From NCBI RefSeq assembly GCF_902829255.1, contig NZ_CADEPK010000001.1:1-64000 (forward strand): 64,000 nt of DNA. The letters run 5' to 3'. Source of the DNA: Metabacillus niabensis. Its GTDB lineage: Bacteria; Bacillota; Bacilli; Bacillales; Bacillaceae. Position 1 is the stretch's first letter. The number at the start of each line of letters is the position of its first letter. Below the pieces are notes generated by a model, which was given only the letters and a program-made list of their open reading frames with translations, ran no database searches and had not been told where the DNA came from. Shown one piece after another: positions 19,713 through 29,667 of this stretch. Both the position numbers and the translations under genes were made by a program.

Positions 19713-20879
19713 TCATAGCCTAGCCACTATTCTCTCCGCTGCCTGCCTAGCACCGGAAATATTTCTAGCAATAGGGCCCATCTCCAACTCTGCCAACGGT
19801 CCCATTACATATAAATGAGGACACCACTCTAGGGCTTTATTGACAATTGGATAGCCGCAATGGGCACATGTTAAATGTTCCTCTTCAATTAGTCTCTCTA
19901 TCCATCGATGACCAGGTCTTGTTGGTAAAAAACCTGTTGCAAGTAATACATGTCTAACTTGAAGTGAATTCGAGATTACGTTAAGATTCAATGTTTCCTT
20001 GTCTAAAGTAAATGAAGTAACTTCACCATCAATAATATGTAGCTTCTCTTTTGCCTCTAGTCTCTTCATTGCATATAACACATCTCTTGGAACAGAGCCT
20101 TTGAATCTAGCTCGTTTAATTTGCTCTCGACGTATTCGATAATCCTTCACCCTACTAAATGGTCCCTGACGCTTTAACCCTAACCAACCAGGATCGCTAT
20201 CAAAGTCATGCACACGAAATGAATGACGTTTTATTAAAGATACTTTCCCAGGAAACTGTTGAGATAGCTTAATAGCTAGATGAGCAGCGGTAATCCCTCC
20301 GCCAATAATCGCAATAGGTGCTTTCAGCTTTGAAACATCCTTCATGTTTTCATCAAATATATGATGAACCCTTTTCGGACAATTGACAGCAAGCTCCTCT
20401 GCCCAAGTAGGAATCAAAAGCTGTTCATTCACGCTGATGGCAATAACGACATTTTTGGATTTAAACATTTCTCCGTTTTCCGTATACACTTCCCAAAAGT
20501 CCTTTCCTCTTTGAACCTTTCCAACTAATCCTTTATGCCAGCATTTCTTTAAACCTGTTTCGAATATTACTTTATCGCAATGCTCATTAAACAATTCTAA
20601 TGAGGGACGTTTATAGATCCCATAGAAATCTTTATGTACATTTGATACTTTCCTTGCAAACTGCTGTAAACTAAAAGGATCAATATCAATGTGATGAACA
20701 GACGGCGAACGAAGATAGGACATTGATATTTTAGCAGTATTTTGCTTCCATCTAGTCATAGGTTCGCTATGAGGATCGACTATACAAAGCTTTAATGGTT
20801 CGACTTTTTTATGTTTAATTAAATAGGTAGAAATAGTACATCCGTGAATACCACCGCCAATAACTAACCAATCTAGCAT
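19713..20879 (-). CDS. FAD/NAD(P)-binding monooxygenase-like flavoprotein in the Zur island
   Basis: A 388-residue flavoprotein of unknown function. The N-terminus is an FAD Rossmann motif (VIGGGIHGCTISTYL), and a second dinucleotide motif IAIIGGGITAAHLAIKL lies around residue 190. The C-terminal VLLATGFLPTRPGHRWIERL is the ATG-type motif of flavin N-hydroxylating monooxygenases and related oxidoreductases. The remote likeness is to the lysine/ornithine N-monooxygenase fold, but no exact family can be claimed. HLTCAHCGYPIVNKALEWCPHLY near the C-terminus contains a CxxC pair and a third Cys that could bind metal. A Zur box lies 23 nt before the start, so it is probably made under zinc starvation. 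Confidence 0.75.
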   Translation of the reverse strand: MLDWLVIGGGIHGCTISTYLIKHKKVEPLKLCIVDPHSEPMTRWKQNTAKISMSYLRSPSVHHIDIDPFSLQQFARKVSNVHKDFYGIYKRPSLELFNEHCDKVIFETGLKKCWHKGLVGKVQRGKDFWEVYTENGEMFKSKNVVIAISVNEQLLIPTWAEELAVNCPKRVHHIFDENMKDVSKLKAPIAIIGGGITAAHLAIKLSQQFPGKVSLIKRHSFRVHDFDSDPGWLGLKRQGPFSRVKDYRIRREQIKRARFKGSVPRDVLYAMKRLEAKEKLHIIDGEVTSFTLDKETLNLNVISNSLQVRHVLLATGFLPTRPGHRWIERLIEEEHLTCAHCGYPIVNKALEWCPHLYVMGPLAELEMGPIARNISGARQAAERIVARL

Positions 20880-20901
20880 TTACTTCCTCCTATAGCACAA
20901 A

Positions 20902-20916
20902 TCGTAATAGTTACGA
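20902..20916. promoter_or_regulatory. Zur box upstream of the flavoprotein gene
   Basis: TCGTAATAGTTACGA matches the Zur consensus with one mismatch. On the minus strand TTGATT and TATTAC, 17 nt apart, form a weak promoter that the box overlaps at its -10 end. Confidence 0.8.
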
Positions 20917-21063
20917 TTTATATTTTAATCAACATATCTGATAAATACAAGTTTTTTCTAGACCCAATATATTTATTTGAAATTCCTTTCCATAAACAGG
21001 CATAAGAAACAGCCCCCTACGAAAAGTCCAATATTCTTTTCAACAGTTCTAAGGTATGATAAA

Positions 21064-21079
21064 GTATGTCCATACAAAT
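21064..21079. promoter_or_regulatory. AraR-like operator upstream of araR
   Basis: GTATGTCCATACAAAT differs at two positions from the copy at 22519 and resembles the AraR consensus ATTTGTNCGTACAAAT. At 52 nt before araR it suggests autoregulation. Confidence 0.6.
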
Positions 21080-21130
21080 AATCCTATTAACAAAATTTGA
21101 ATGCGAACAACTTTGAAGTGAGTGAGTGAA

Positions 21131-22222
21131 ATGAAACCAAAATATCAAGTTCTTATTGATGATATAAAAAGCAAAATACTTTCAGGTGATTACAGTGTAG
21201 GAGAACAAATCCCTACTGAATCTGTCCTGCAGGAAACATATAATGTAAGCCGTCACACAGTTCGAAAGGCCATATTAGAACTATCGAACGAGGGATTTTT
21301 AAGAAGTGAAAAAGGATCAGGTACTTATGTAAAAAGCCAATATCAATCAAAATCAGGTGGAAAGTCCAATAAAAAAACAATTGGTGTCATCACTACCTAC
21401 ATTTCTGATTATATATTTCCTTCAATTATTCGTGGAATTGAAAGAAGACTAAACGAAGATAATTATTCACTGCTATTAGCTAGTACAAATAATGATGTCG
21501 AACAGGAAAAGAAAGCATTGGAGATGATGTTATCATTTGGTGTGGATGGCTTAATTGTGGAACCTACAAAAAGCAATATATATAATCCAAATATCTCTTA
21601 CTACTTATCATTTAAGGAACAGGATGTACCATTTGTCATGATCAATGCTTATTATGAAGAGCTGGATGTTCCTTTCTTTCGTCTAGACGACGCAGAGTCT
21701 AGCTATCTTGCAACAAAAGAATTGATATCAAAAGGACACACACAAATCGGGCTAATTTCAAAAATAGATGATTTACAAGGAAAGTACCGAATGAAGGGAT
21801 ATATCAAGGCACTAGGAGAAGCAAAATTACGTTTTCAACCAGAGCATGTGCTTTTGTATGATACAGAAACAAAGCTTGACTTATATACGAACTTAAAAGA
21901 GCTTCTTACTAAAAATCGAAATGTATTAACTGCCATTGTTTGTTATAACGATGAGGTAGGATTAGAACTAGTAAATGTATGCAGACAACTTGATATTTCT
22001 GTTCCTGAAAACATATCTATTATTGGCCAAGACAATTCTTATATTGCTAAAAATGCTAACATTAAACTAACAACATTAACACACCCCCAAGAAAAAATGG
22101 GAAGAGATGCAGCTGATTGGGTCATCAAAAAGTTGCAGGGCAAAAAGGATTTACCTAATGAAAACTATTACCAACCAGAGTTAATTGAAGGTGAAACTGT
22201 AAAAGAGCTAAATAAACAGTAG
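21131..22222 (+). CDS. araR: Arabinose-responsive repressor AraR
   Basis: A 363-residue regulator of the B. subtilis AraR type: an N-terminal GntR winged helix (KYQVLIDDIKSKILSG, VSRHTVRKAILELSNEGFL) joined to a LacI/GalR sugar-binding domain (TIGVITTYISDYIFPSIIRGIE, DGLIVEPTKSN, THPQEKMGRDAADWV). L-arabinose should release it from DNA. The ATG at 21131 is chosen since homologues begin at this MKPKYQ; a GTG three codons upstream is possible. Operators matching the AraR consensus lie before this gene and before the GH43 gene. It ends in a clear terminator. Confidence 0.9.
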   Translation: MKPKYQVLIDDIKSKILSGDYSVGEQIPTESVLQETYNVSRHTVRKAILELSNEGFLRSEKGSGTYVKSQYQSKSGGKSNKKTIGVITTYISDYIFPSIIRGIERRLNEDNYSLLLASTNNDVEQEKKALEMMLSFGVDGLIVEPTKSNIYNPNISYYLSFKEQDVPFVMINAYYEELDVPFFRLDDAESSYLATKELISKGHTQIGLISKIDDLQGKYRMKGYIKALGEAKLRFQPEHVLLYDTETKLDLYTNLKELLTKNRNVLTAIVCYNDEVGLELVNVCRQLDISVPENISIIGQDNSYIAKNANIKLTTLTHPQEKMGRDAADWVIKKLQGKKDLPNENYYQPELIEGETVKELNKQ

Positions 22223-22317
22223 TTTTGACCTTTTGTAGTTAGTAAACAACCCCTTCTAATTACTCACACCCTCCCACATTATCTCAGGTTGCCAGAAAAC
22301 AATATACTAAACTCTAA

Positions 22318-22352
22318 AAGGCTTCTCAAAAAATAATTTAATGAGAAGCCTT
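22318..22352 (+). terminator. araR terminator
   Basis: The perfect 11-bp inverted repeat AAGGCTTCTCA / TGAGAAGCCTT has a 13-nt loop and is followed by AAATTTT. It lies about 95 nt after the araR stop. Confidence 0.75.
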
Positions 22353-22518
22353 AAATTTTGGATTTTAATAGTAATTGGCTCTGCTTACCTCAACTATATG
22401 GATTTTCGGCTAAATATAAATAATGAACTAATTTATCAATCAACTATATCATTTTGATTCCCTACAATAATAGGAATGGCAATACAAGTAATATTGTAAA
22501 GTGAAGCTCCTTTCAAAT

Positions 22519-22534
22519 ATTTGTCCATACAAAT
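22519..22534. promoter_or_regulatory. AraR-like operator, araR-GH43 intergenic region
   Basis: ATTTGTCCATACAAAT is nearly identical to the AraR operator consensus. It lies 208 nt upstream of the proximal operator pair, at a distance where looping is possible. The rest of this 714-nt gap holds the araR terminator, the other operators and no gene. Confidence 0.75.
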
Positions 22535-22741
22535 TAATATTTCAATACCTAACAACTTAAAGGATACTTTCAATTTAATTATTTAAACATAATCAACCAG
22601 GTTCTTCTACCCCTTCTTAATCATTGATTAATTCTTCATATATCATCTATTTTACAGGAACTTATTAAAATTCCGAACAGTTCATTATGTCTACCTTCCG
22701 GATGATATTATTATATTCAATCATTTATCACTTATCAATAA

Positions 22742-22757
22742 ATTTATACGAACAAAT
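22742..22757. promoter_or_regulatory. AraR-like operator just upstream of the GH43 promoter
   Basis: ATTTATACGAACAAAT has two mismatches to ATTTGTACGTACAAAT. Its centre is 31 bp, about three helical turns, from the operator inside the promoter. Confidence 0.65.
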
Positions 22758-22767
22758 AAATTTATAA

Positions 22768-22796
22768 TTGACAGATGTACGTTCAATTGCTAAGAT
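22768..22796 (+). promoter_or_regulatory. Promoter of the GH43-MFS operon with an operator in the spacer
   Basis: TTGACA (22768-22773) and TAAGAT (22791-22796) are 17 nt apart. The spacer contains a degenerate AraR site with the GTACGT core (22773-22788). Bound repressor would occlude polymerase. Confidence 0.65.
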
Positions 22797-22898
22797 TTTA
22801 TACATCAAGACAGTTTCTTATGAATTTTCAGAAATGAAACCCCTTTATGAAGTTGAATTAGCAGATTCATAAAGTAATTCAACCTATTACATTATCAA

Positions 22899-22912
22899 TT
22901 TAAGCGTTATCA
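22899..22912. promoter_or_regulatory. cre-like CcpA site in the GH43 leader
   Basis: TTTAAGCGTTATCA has one mismatch to the cre consensus TGWAANCGNTNWCA. It lies downstream of the promoter and 25 nt before the start codon, fitting a transcription-roadblock site. Confidence 0.6.
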
Positions 22913-22936
22913 CGCATTATTAAGGAGTGTTTTAAG

Positions 22937-23923
22937 ATGACAGAAGAAATATTAAATCCAATTGTTTTACAACGTGCAGATCCTTTCGTCTATAAACATA
23001 CGGATGGCTATTATTATTTTACAGGCTCTCATCCTCTCTATGATCGCATTGTTCTAAGAAGAGCAAAATCGTTAAATGATTTACAAGAGGCTAAGGAAGT
23101 AGCTGTTTGGTGGAAGCATGAAAGCGGACCTTTAAGTGAGTTAATATGGGCTCCAGAAATTCATCGGGCAAATGGAAAGTGGTATATTTACTTTGCTGCA
23201 GCACCTGATACAAATATTGATGACGATACGTTCAACCATAGAATGTACGTTCTTGAAAACGCATCCGATAATCCACTTGAAGGAACTTGGGTTGAAAAGG
23301 GTGAAGTTAAAACGGAAATGTCAACGTTTTCTCTTGACGCTACAACATTTTTCCATAAAGGTGAACAATATTATGTCTGGGCACAGCAGGACTTAAATAT
23401 TAAAGGACACTCAAATCTATATATCGCAAAAATGGAAAACCCTTGGACATTATCTACTAAACCAGTGATGCTAACCAAGCCCGAGCTACCATGGGAAATC
23501 AAAGGCTTTTGGGTAAATGAAGGGCCTGCTGTTTTAATTAAAAACGGAAAAGTATTTCTTACATACTCAGGAAGTGCCACTGGAGTAGATTACTGTATGG
23601 GGCTTTTAACTGCCAGTGAAGATGCTGATTTATTAAATCCTGATTCATGGACGAAAAGTCAGGAACCAGTATTCCAAAGCTGCCCTGAAAATGGTCAGTA
23701 TGGACCGGGACATAATTGCTTTACAGAGTCTCCTGATGGTAAAGATACGATACTTGTCTATCATGCTCGTAACTATACAGAATTAGTCGGAGATCCACTT
23801 TATGAACCAAATCGTCAAGCACGCGCGCAAAAAATTGAGTGGGATGAACAAGGAAATCCGATATTTGGTGTACCCGTTCCCGATAAAAGATGGACTCCTA
23901 AGACACCAGAAGTTTTAAAATAG
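22937..23923 (+). CDS. Intracellular glycoside hydrolase family 43 enzyme
   Basis: A 328-residue five-bladed beta-propeller glycosidase of family GH43, most likely releasing L-arabinose or xylose from imported oligosaccharides. The catalytic triad candidates are Asp15 in QRADPFVYK (base), Asp134 in FSLDATTF (pKa modulator) and Glu195 in WVNEGPAVL (acid). GPGHNCFTESPDG is another family landmark. No signal peptide, so it should act in the cytosol on sugars brought in by the next gene, 16 nt downstream. AraR operators, a promoter and a cre site precede it. Exact specificity (arabinofuranosidase versus beta-xylosidase) is not readable here. Confidence 0.9.
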   Translation: MTEEILNPIVLQRADPFVYKHTDGYYYFTGSHPLYDRIVLRRAKSLNDLQEAKEVAVWWKHESGPLSELIWAPEIHRANGKWYIYFAAAPDTNIDDDTFNHRMYVLENASDNPLEGTWVEKGEVKTEMSTFSLDATTFFHKGEQYYVWAQQDLNIKGHSNLYIAKMENPWTLSTKPVMLTKPELPWEIKGFWVNEGPAVLIKNGKVFLTYSGSATGVDYCMGLLTASEDADLLNPDSWTKSQEPVFQSCPENGQYGPGHNCFTESPDGKDTILVYHARNYTELVGDPLYEPNRQARAQKIEWDEQGNPIFGVPVPDKRWTPKTPEVLK

Positions 23924-23939
23924 GAAGGAATTAACTAAC

Positions 23940-25193
23940 ATGAGTAACTTAAAACAACTTAAATTCTGGAACTTCGGCGGTATGTACTATTTTTACTTCA
24001 TGATCTGGGCTTTAATATTTGCCTTCTTACCATTTTGGCTAAATAAAACAGCACATCTGGATACGAGTGTTTCAGGTTTAGTATTCTCAGCAATGGCTGT
24101 AACTGCCCTTATCTTGGAACCGCTTTATGGATTAATCCAGGATAAGCTAGGCTTAAAGAAATATTTATTCGGTTTCGTTGTTTTATGCCTGTTATTTATT
24201 GGGCCGTTCGTTCAATTTGCTTTTATTCCACTTCTTCAAATTAATGCTGTATTCGGTGCAATAGTTGGTGGAGCATTTTTAAGCTTGTGTTTAAACGGTG
24301 GTGTCGGGGTTGTTGAAGCATATATTGAACGTTCTACACGGGCAAGTAATTATGAATATGGGCATGTTCGTCTATTCGGTTCATTAGCTGGTGGAACAGC
24401 TGCATTTATTGGTGGAATCATGTTTGTACGTAACCCTTATAGTATTTTCTGGGCATGTACGGTTTCTGCCATTGTTCTAGGTGTACTCTTATGGGCACTT
24501 CGTGTCAAAAATGTAGATACTAGTAGTGAAGATTCTAAAGAGAATGAAGAAACTCCTGTTACAAAAGAAAATATCATGAACGTATTTAAAAACAGAAGCT
24601 TTTGGGGATTTTGTATCATGATGATTGGGATCGCCACAATGTTTGACGTCTTTGATCAACAATTCCCAAATTACTTTACTAGCTTTTTTGATGATGCATC
24701 TAGAGGAGAGCTCGTATTTAGCCGTATTGCCTCGATACAAGTCTTTATCGAAGCAGGTTTTATGGTGTTAACACCATGGTTTATTAATAAAATCGGAGCG
24801 AAAAACGGACTGATTCTAGCAGGGATTATTTTATTTATCCGTATTCTAGGGTCTGCATTTTTCACAGAGATTTGGATGCTGTCACTCTGGAGAATCCTTG
24901 CATCTATCGAAATGCCATTAATGCTTATTTCTATCATGAAATATATTACAGGTGTATTTGATGTTCGACTATCTGCAACTGTCTATATGCTTGGATTTAA
25001 CTTCGCAAAACAAATTGGTATCACCATCTTCTCTTATGTAATGGGCTCCTTATATAAGACAATGGGATTCCAAAACTCGTATGTTATTATGTCATTGATG
25101 GTAATTGTATTCGTTACCATTGGTGCGTTAATTATGAAGAGTGAAAGACACCAGCAGCCTACCGTTAACAATAACTTGGTTGCAAGTAGATAA
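23940..25193 (+). CDS. MFS oligosaccharide:proton symporter (LacY-like)
   Basis: A 417-residue, 12-helix major facilitator transporter resembling the oligosaccharide:H+ symporter (LacY) group. The N-terminus WNFGGMYYFYFMIWALIFAFLPFWL is characteristic, GLIQDKLGLKKYLFG is the loop 2-3 motif with a conserved Asp, and the central loop is charged (SSEDSKENEETPVTKEN). It is cotranscribed with the GH43 gene under AraR-like control, so it probably imports arabinose-containing oligosaccharides that the glycosidase then cuts. It is followed by a strong terminator. Confidence 0.85.
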   Translation: MSNLKQLKFWNFGGMYYFYFMIWALIFAFLPFWLNKTAHLDTSVSGLVFSAMAVTALILEPLYGLIQDKLGLKKYLFGFVVLCLLFIGPFVQFAFIPLLQINAVFGAIVGGAFLSLCLNGGVGVVEAYIERSTRASNYEYGHVRLFGSLAGGTAAFIGGIMFVRNPYSIFWACTVSAIVLGVLLWALRVKNVDTSSEDSKENEETPVTKENIMNVFKNRSFWGFCIMMIGIATMFDVFDQQFPNYFTSFFDDASRGELVFSRIASIQVFIEAGFMVLTPWFINKIGAKNGLILAGIILFIRILGSAFFTEIWMLSLWRILASIEMPLMLISIMKYITGVFDVRLSATVYMLGFNFAKQIGITIFSYVMGSLYKTMGFQNSYVIMSLMVIVFVTIGALIMKSERHQQPTVNNNLVASR

Positions 25194-25223
25194 GTTTCTT
25201 GAATATATCAATTTCTAAGCTTG

Positions 25224-25262
25224 GCACAATTAGTTTTTTCTAGCTAATTGTGCTCTTTTTAT
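25224..25262 (+). terminator. Terminator of the GH43-MFS operon
   Basis: GCACAATTAG and CTAATTGTGC form a 10-bp stem with a short loop, followed by CTTTTTATT, 30 nt after the stop codon. Confidence 0.9.
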
Positions 25263-25334
25263 TACTAATTATAGCTCTATGTACCTTCGTCGTCCAATTT
25301 ACACTACTTTACTAACATTAAAAGATCATTTTTT

Positions 25335-26168
25335 CTAAAATTGCTTTTGGTGTTCAAAGCAATATACCTCTCCATTAAACCGCTCCTTATTTGTTAAACA
25401 ATATTCCTTAACCTTTACTGTTAGAGGAGTGCCACATACTTTACACTTAGCTGTAGGAGAGTTACCAGAGCTTATTATGCTACTTGTTGATGATTTAAGA
25501 GCTTGTACATGTCTTTCTCTAATTTCATTATCCGTAATGTTTGTCTTTAATATCCGCTGATACAATCCCTCAATATCATCCTCTGAATATACTGGAGAGC
25601 TATTTTGCAGTTTTAACACATTTAGCTTCCTCGAAATAAATTCAGATAGCTCGATATCATATACGATTAACTCATTAGATTGAATCTTTCTTAGCTCTAA
25701 ATCCACCTTGAACGTACAGCGTTTTGTGAATGAGATCATTGATACGATGTTTGAGCTATCTATCTCAGCAATTTTTTTAAGTGCTGAAATATGACCATAG
25801 TTTTGATGAAATGGATTCATCATTTGGTATTTCCCATCGACTGACCATGTTTTCCTGTCTTTACCACCGTATATAGTGCCTTGATAATTTTTCGTTTCAA
25901 TAATAAATACAGCATATGGTATAAATACAATATGATCGATTTGCGAATACCCTGATTTTGACTTTGGGTTTGGGATAAGAATATCACTTAAATATTTGCT
26001 ATCCTTTGGAAGTTGATCTAGTTGAATATTGATTTTATATTCTCCAATATCACCGATTCTATTAGGTTGTACCTTGACTTTCCTAGCTTGTTTTTCATCA
26101 GTAGTTTTCGGTTCGTTTCTTTTAGTTGAAGTGTTACTAGACCCTTTTTTGAATAGCTTTGAAAACAT
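25335..26168 (-). CDS. NERD-domain protein with a C-terminal zinc-ribbon-like motif
   Basis: A 277-residue protein with a nuclease-related domain (NERD), a restriction-endonuclease-like fold whose cellular role is unknown. The domain has GDIGEYKINIQLDQL, the YSQIDHIVFIPYAVFIIETKNYQG stretch carrying the D...ExK catalytic pattern, and GGKDRKTWSVDGKYQMMNPFHQN. A hydrophilic Lys-rich N-terminus precedes it. The C-terminus has CKVCGTPLTVK and then Cys and His residues (EYCLTNKERFNGEVYCFEHQ), a likely zinc site. Two ATGs are adjacent; the second is 6 nt from AGGGGG. Intact, unlike the NERD relic at 4522-5152. Confidence 0.8.
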   Translation of the reverse strand: MFSKLFKKGSSNTSTKRNEPKTTDEKQARKVKVQPNRIGDIGEYKINIQLDQLPKDSKYLSDILIPNPKSKSGYSQIDHIVFIPYAVFIIETKNYQGTIYGGKDRKTWSVDGKYQMMNPFHQNYGHISALKKIAEIDSSNIVSMISFTKRCTFKVDLELRKIQSNELIVYDIELSEFISRKLNVLKLQNSSPVYSEDDIEGLYQRILKTNITDNEIRERHVQALKSSTSSIISSGNSPTAKCKVCGTPLTVKVKEYCLTNKERFNGEVYCFEHQKQF

Positions 26169-26269
26169 CATATGCCCCCTGTTTTATGTATTTATGGATA
26201 TCACCCCTAATATCGGTATTTTCGTAATGTTTTTTACATTTTTAAGCATTCTTAAAGAGCAATAATAAC

Positions 26270-26316
26270 AAAAAAAGACTACCTCCTTTTTATTTAGGAA
26301 GTAGTCTATATTTTTT
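26270..26316 (-). terminator. groESL terminator
   Basis: AGACTACCTCC and GGAAGTAGTCT form a long stem, with a run of T on the minus strand, about 55 nt after the groEL stop. Confidence 0.85.
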
Positions 26317-26370
26317 AGAAAGGGTGAGAAATAGGTTTAACTATTTCTAGATGTTTGGCTTTGGGAAGCC

Positions 26371-28017
<1,647 letters not shown>

Positions 28018-28060
28018 TCAAATTTTTTAAAATGTATTCTATGATATGTTTGCTGCTTTC

Positions 28061-28345
28061 TTATCCGATAACAGCTAAAATGTCGCTTTCACGTAAAATT
28101 AAGTATTCAGTACCTTCATATTTCACTTCAGTACCAGCATATTTTGAGAAGATAATACGATCGCCTTCCGCTACTTCAAGAGCTACTTTTTCTCCGTTAT
28201 CTAACACACGGCCTGTACCAACAGCAACTACTTTTCCTTCTTGTGGCTTTTCTTTTGCACTATCTGGAAGAACGATACCACTAGCAGTTTTTTCTTCTGA
28301 TTCAACTAACTCGATAATAACGCGATCACCTAATGGCTTTAACAA
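28061..28345 (-). CDS. groES: Co-chaperonin GroES
   Basis: The 94-residue heptameric lid of the GroEL chamber. The core [19 protein letters not shown], the mobile loop [16 protein letters not shown] and the tail [11 protein letters not shown] are all present. Start is TTG at 28345 with GGAGG 9 nt upstream; a longer in-frame reading to 28363 would run through the ribosome binding site. First gene of groESL, with a CIRCE element about 50 nt upstream, so HrcA-controlled heat induction is expected. Confidence 0.97.
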   Translation of the reverse strand: MLKPLGDRVIIELVESEEKTASGIVLPDSAKEKPQEGKVVAVGTGRVLDNGEKVALEVAEGDRIIFSKYAGTEVKYEGTEYLILRESDILAVIG

Positions 28346-28396
28346 GTGAAACAACCTCCTCAAATTTCTTGAAATTATGATAATTTTTCCTTTTTA

Positions 28397-28423
28397 TTAG
28401 CACTCAGCATTCGTGAGTGCTAA
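28397..28423. promoter_or_regulatory. CIRCE operator (HrcA binding site)
   Basis: TTAGCACTC, 9 nt, GAGTGCTAA: a perfect CIRCE inverted repeat between the groES promoter and start codon. Confidence 0.98.
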
Positions 28424-28433
28424 CACAATTTAT

Positions 28434-28462
28434 ATATTATATAAGATTTCTTTTAATTTCAA
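28434..28462 (-). promoter_or_regulatory. SigA-type promoter of groESL
   Basis: On the minus strand TTGAAA (28457-28462) is followed 17 nt later by TAATAT (or 15 nt later by TATAAT), just before the CIRCE. The remaining part of the 28346-28671 gap holds nothing else recognised apart from the ydiL upstream region. Confidence 0.7.
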
Positions 28463-28671
28463 GTCTGAAGTGAAAAAAATTTTGAGAAACTTTTCTACTA
28501 GATTATGTCTTATTATAGGGAAATTTAAACATTGTTTGTCTATTTTTCAAATGTTCTCATACATATGATTAAAGTAAGGTATGATACAATAAGCAAGGAT
28601 AACTAAGGCAAGAACATCGCTACTATTAAGAGCTCTTTTTTCCGAGGGTCAGTAAATCAAAGGAGGCTTTT

Positions 28672-29406
28672 ATGAAAAAAAATTATTGGTTTATTATATT
28701 AACATATATCGTCATGCAATTCTCTGGAATTGTAGGAATCAAATTGTTTGCCTTATTACATATTGGAAACACAAACGCAGAGTTGGTGGCATATTGGACC
28801 ATTTTCAGCTTTACAGTAGCCTTAATTATTACTCTCCTTTTATTAAGAAACGATCGGGAGGATGCGAGACTACTTCGGGGTGAACCCGCTTCAGTCGGGA
28901 GCTCAATTGGTTGGGCTATTGGTGGGGTATTTTTAGCACTATTTGCCCAAATGATTGCTGCCAATCTAGAAATGTATCTCTTTGGAATAGAACCTGGCTC
29001 GGAAAATACTCAAACAATTGTGAAGTTAATCAAAGCATCATCACTATTAATTATCGTAACCTCTGTTATTGGGCCAATTCTAGAGGAAATTATTTTTAGG
29101 AAGATTATTTTCGGTGTTATTTATCACCGTTCTAACTTCGTGATTGCGGCATTAATTAGCTCTTTTCTCTTCTCCATCTTACACGGAGAACCTGAACACT
29201 TTCTAATTTATGCTTCAATGGGCTTCACCTTTGCCTTTCTTTATGTCAAAACAAAAAGAATCATTGTGCCAATTTTTGCTCATGTTGCCATGAATACGTT
29301 AGTCATTATTATGCAATTTGTCTTAGCCGATCAAATTGAAAACCTCGAGAAAACATTAGAACAAATGGAACAAATGCAAGTGATTATTGGAGGCTTTTTA
29401 TTGTGA
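28672..29406 (+). CDS. ydiL: CPBP family intramembrane metalloprotease
   Basis: A 244-residue membrane protein of the CPBP (CAAX protease and bacteriocin-processing/Abi) family. The metal-binding motifs are GPILEEIIFRKIIFG (EExxxR), FSILHGEPEH (FxxxH) and FAHVAMNTL (HxxxN), with about seven helices. Such proteases cut within membranes; substrates of YdiL are unknown. It precedes ydiK with a 4-nt overlap and is divergent from groESL, in the gene order of B. subtilis. GGAGG lies upstream of its start. Confidence 0.9.
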   Translation: MKKNYWFIILTYIVMQFSGIVGIKLFALLHIGNTNAELVAYWTIFSFTVALIITLLLLRNDREDARLLRGEPASVGSSIGWAIGGVFLALFAQMIAANLEMYLFGIEPGSENTQTIVKLIKASSLLIIVTSVIGPILEEIIFRKIIFGVIYHRSNFVIAALISSFLFSILHGEPEHFLIYASMGFTFAFLYVKTKRIIVPIFAHVAMNTLVIIMQFVLADQIENLEKTLEQMEQMQVIIGGFLL

Positions 29407-29612
29407 GAACAAATCCTATCTCAATGGGAATCTTTTATTTAGTAATGGGATTGTTATTTATCTATTTAGCAATTTCAACTGCAAATGCTAGCAAAGGAAT
29501 TTTCAGCTTTCCTACTATTCTTTTAATGCTTATGGCTACCTTTGACATCGGTGTAGCAATTAGAATATTTCTCTTCACTAGAAAAGTGAAAAAGAATAAT
29601 AAGCAAAAATGA
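29403..29612 (+). CDS. ydiK: Small two-helix membrane protein (YdiK type)
   Basis: A 69-residue membrane protein of unknown function with two hydrophobic segments (IFYLVMGLLFIYLAIST and ILLMLMATFDIGVAIRIFLF) and a basic C-terminus (TRKVKKNNKQK). The GTG start overlaps the ydiL stop (GTGA), so translation is coupled. The same pair lies next to tatC and groES in B. subtilis. It ends at a long terminator hairpin shared with tatC. Confidence 0.8.
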   Translation: MRTNPISMGIFYLVMGLLFIYLAISTANASKGIFSFPTILLMLMATFDIGVAIRIFLFTRKVKKNNKQK

Positions 29613-29667
29613 GGATATCCGAAGATTGGGGACTGACCCCAATCTTTGGATGATCCTCATTTTTTTG
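29606..29667. terminator. Long bidirectional hairpin between ydiK and tatC
   Basis: GAGGAT and ATCCTC close a stem of about 22 pairs whose tip is GGGGACTGACCCC (29628-29640), with A/T runs on both sides. The tatC stop lies within it. Its core matches the dispersed GGGGAC-GTCCCC repeats. Confidence 0.85.
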
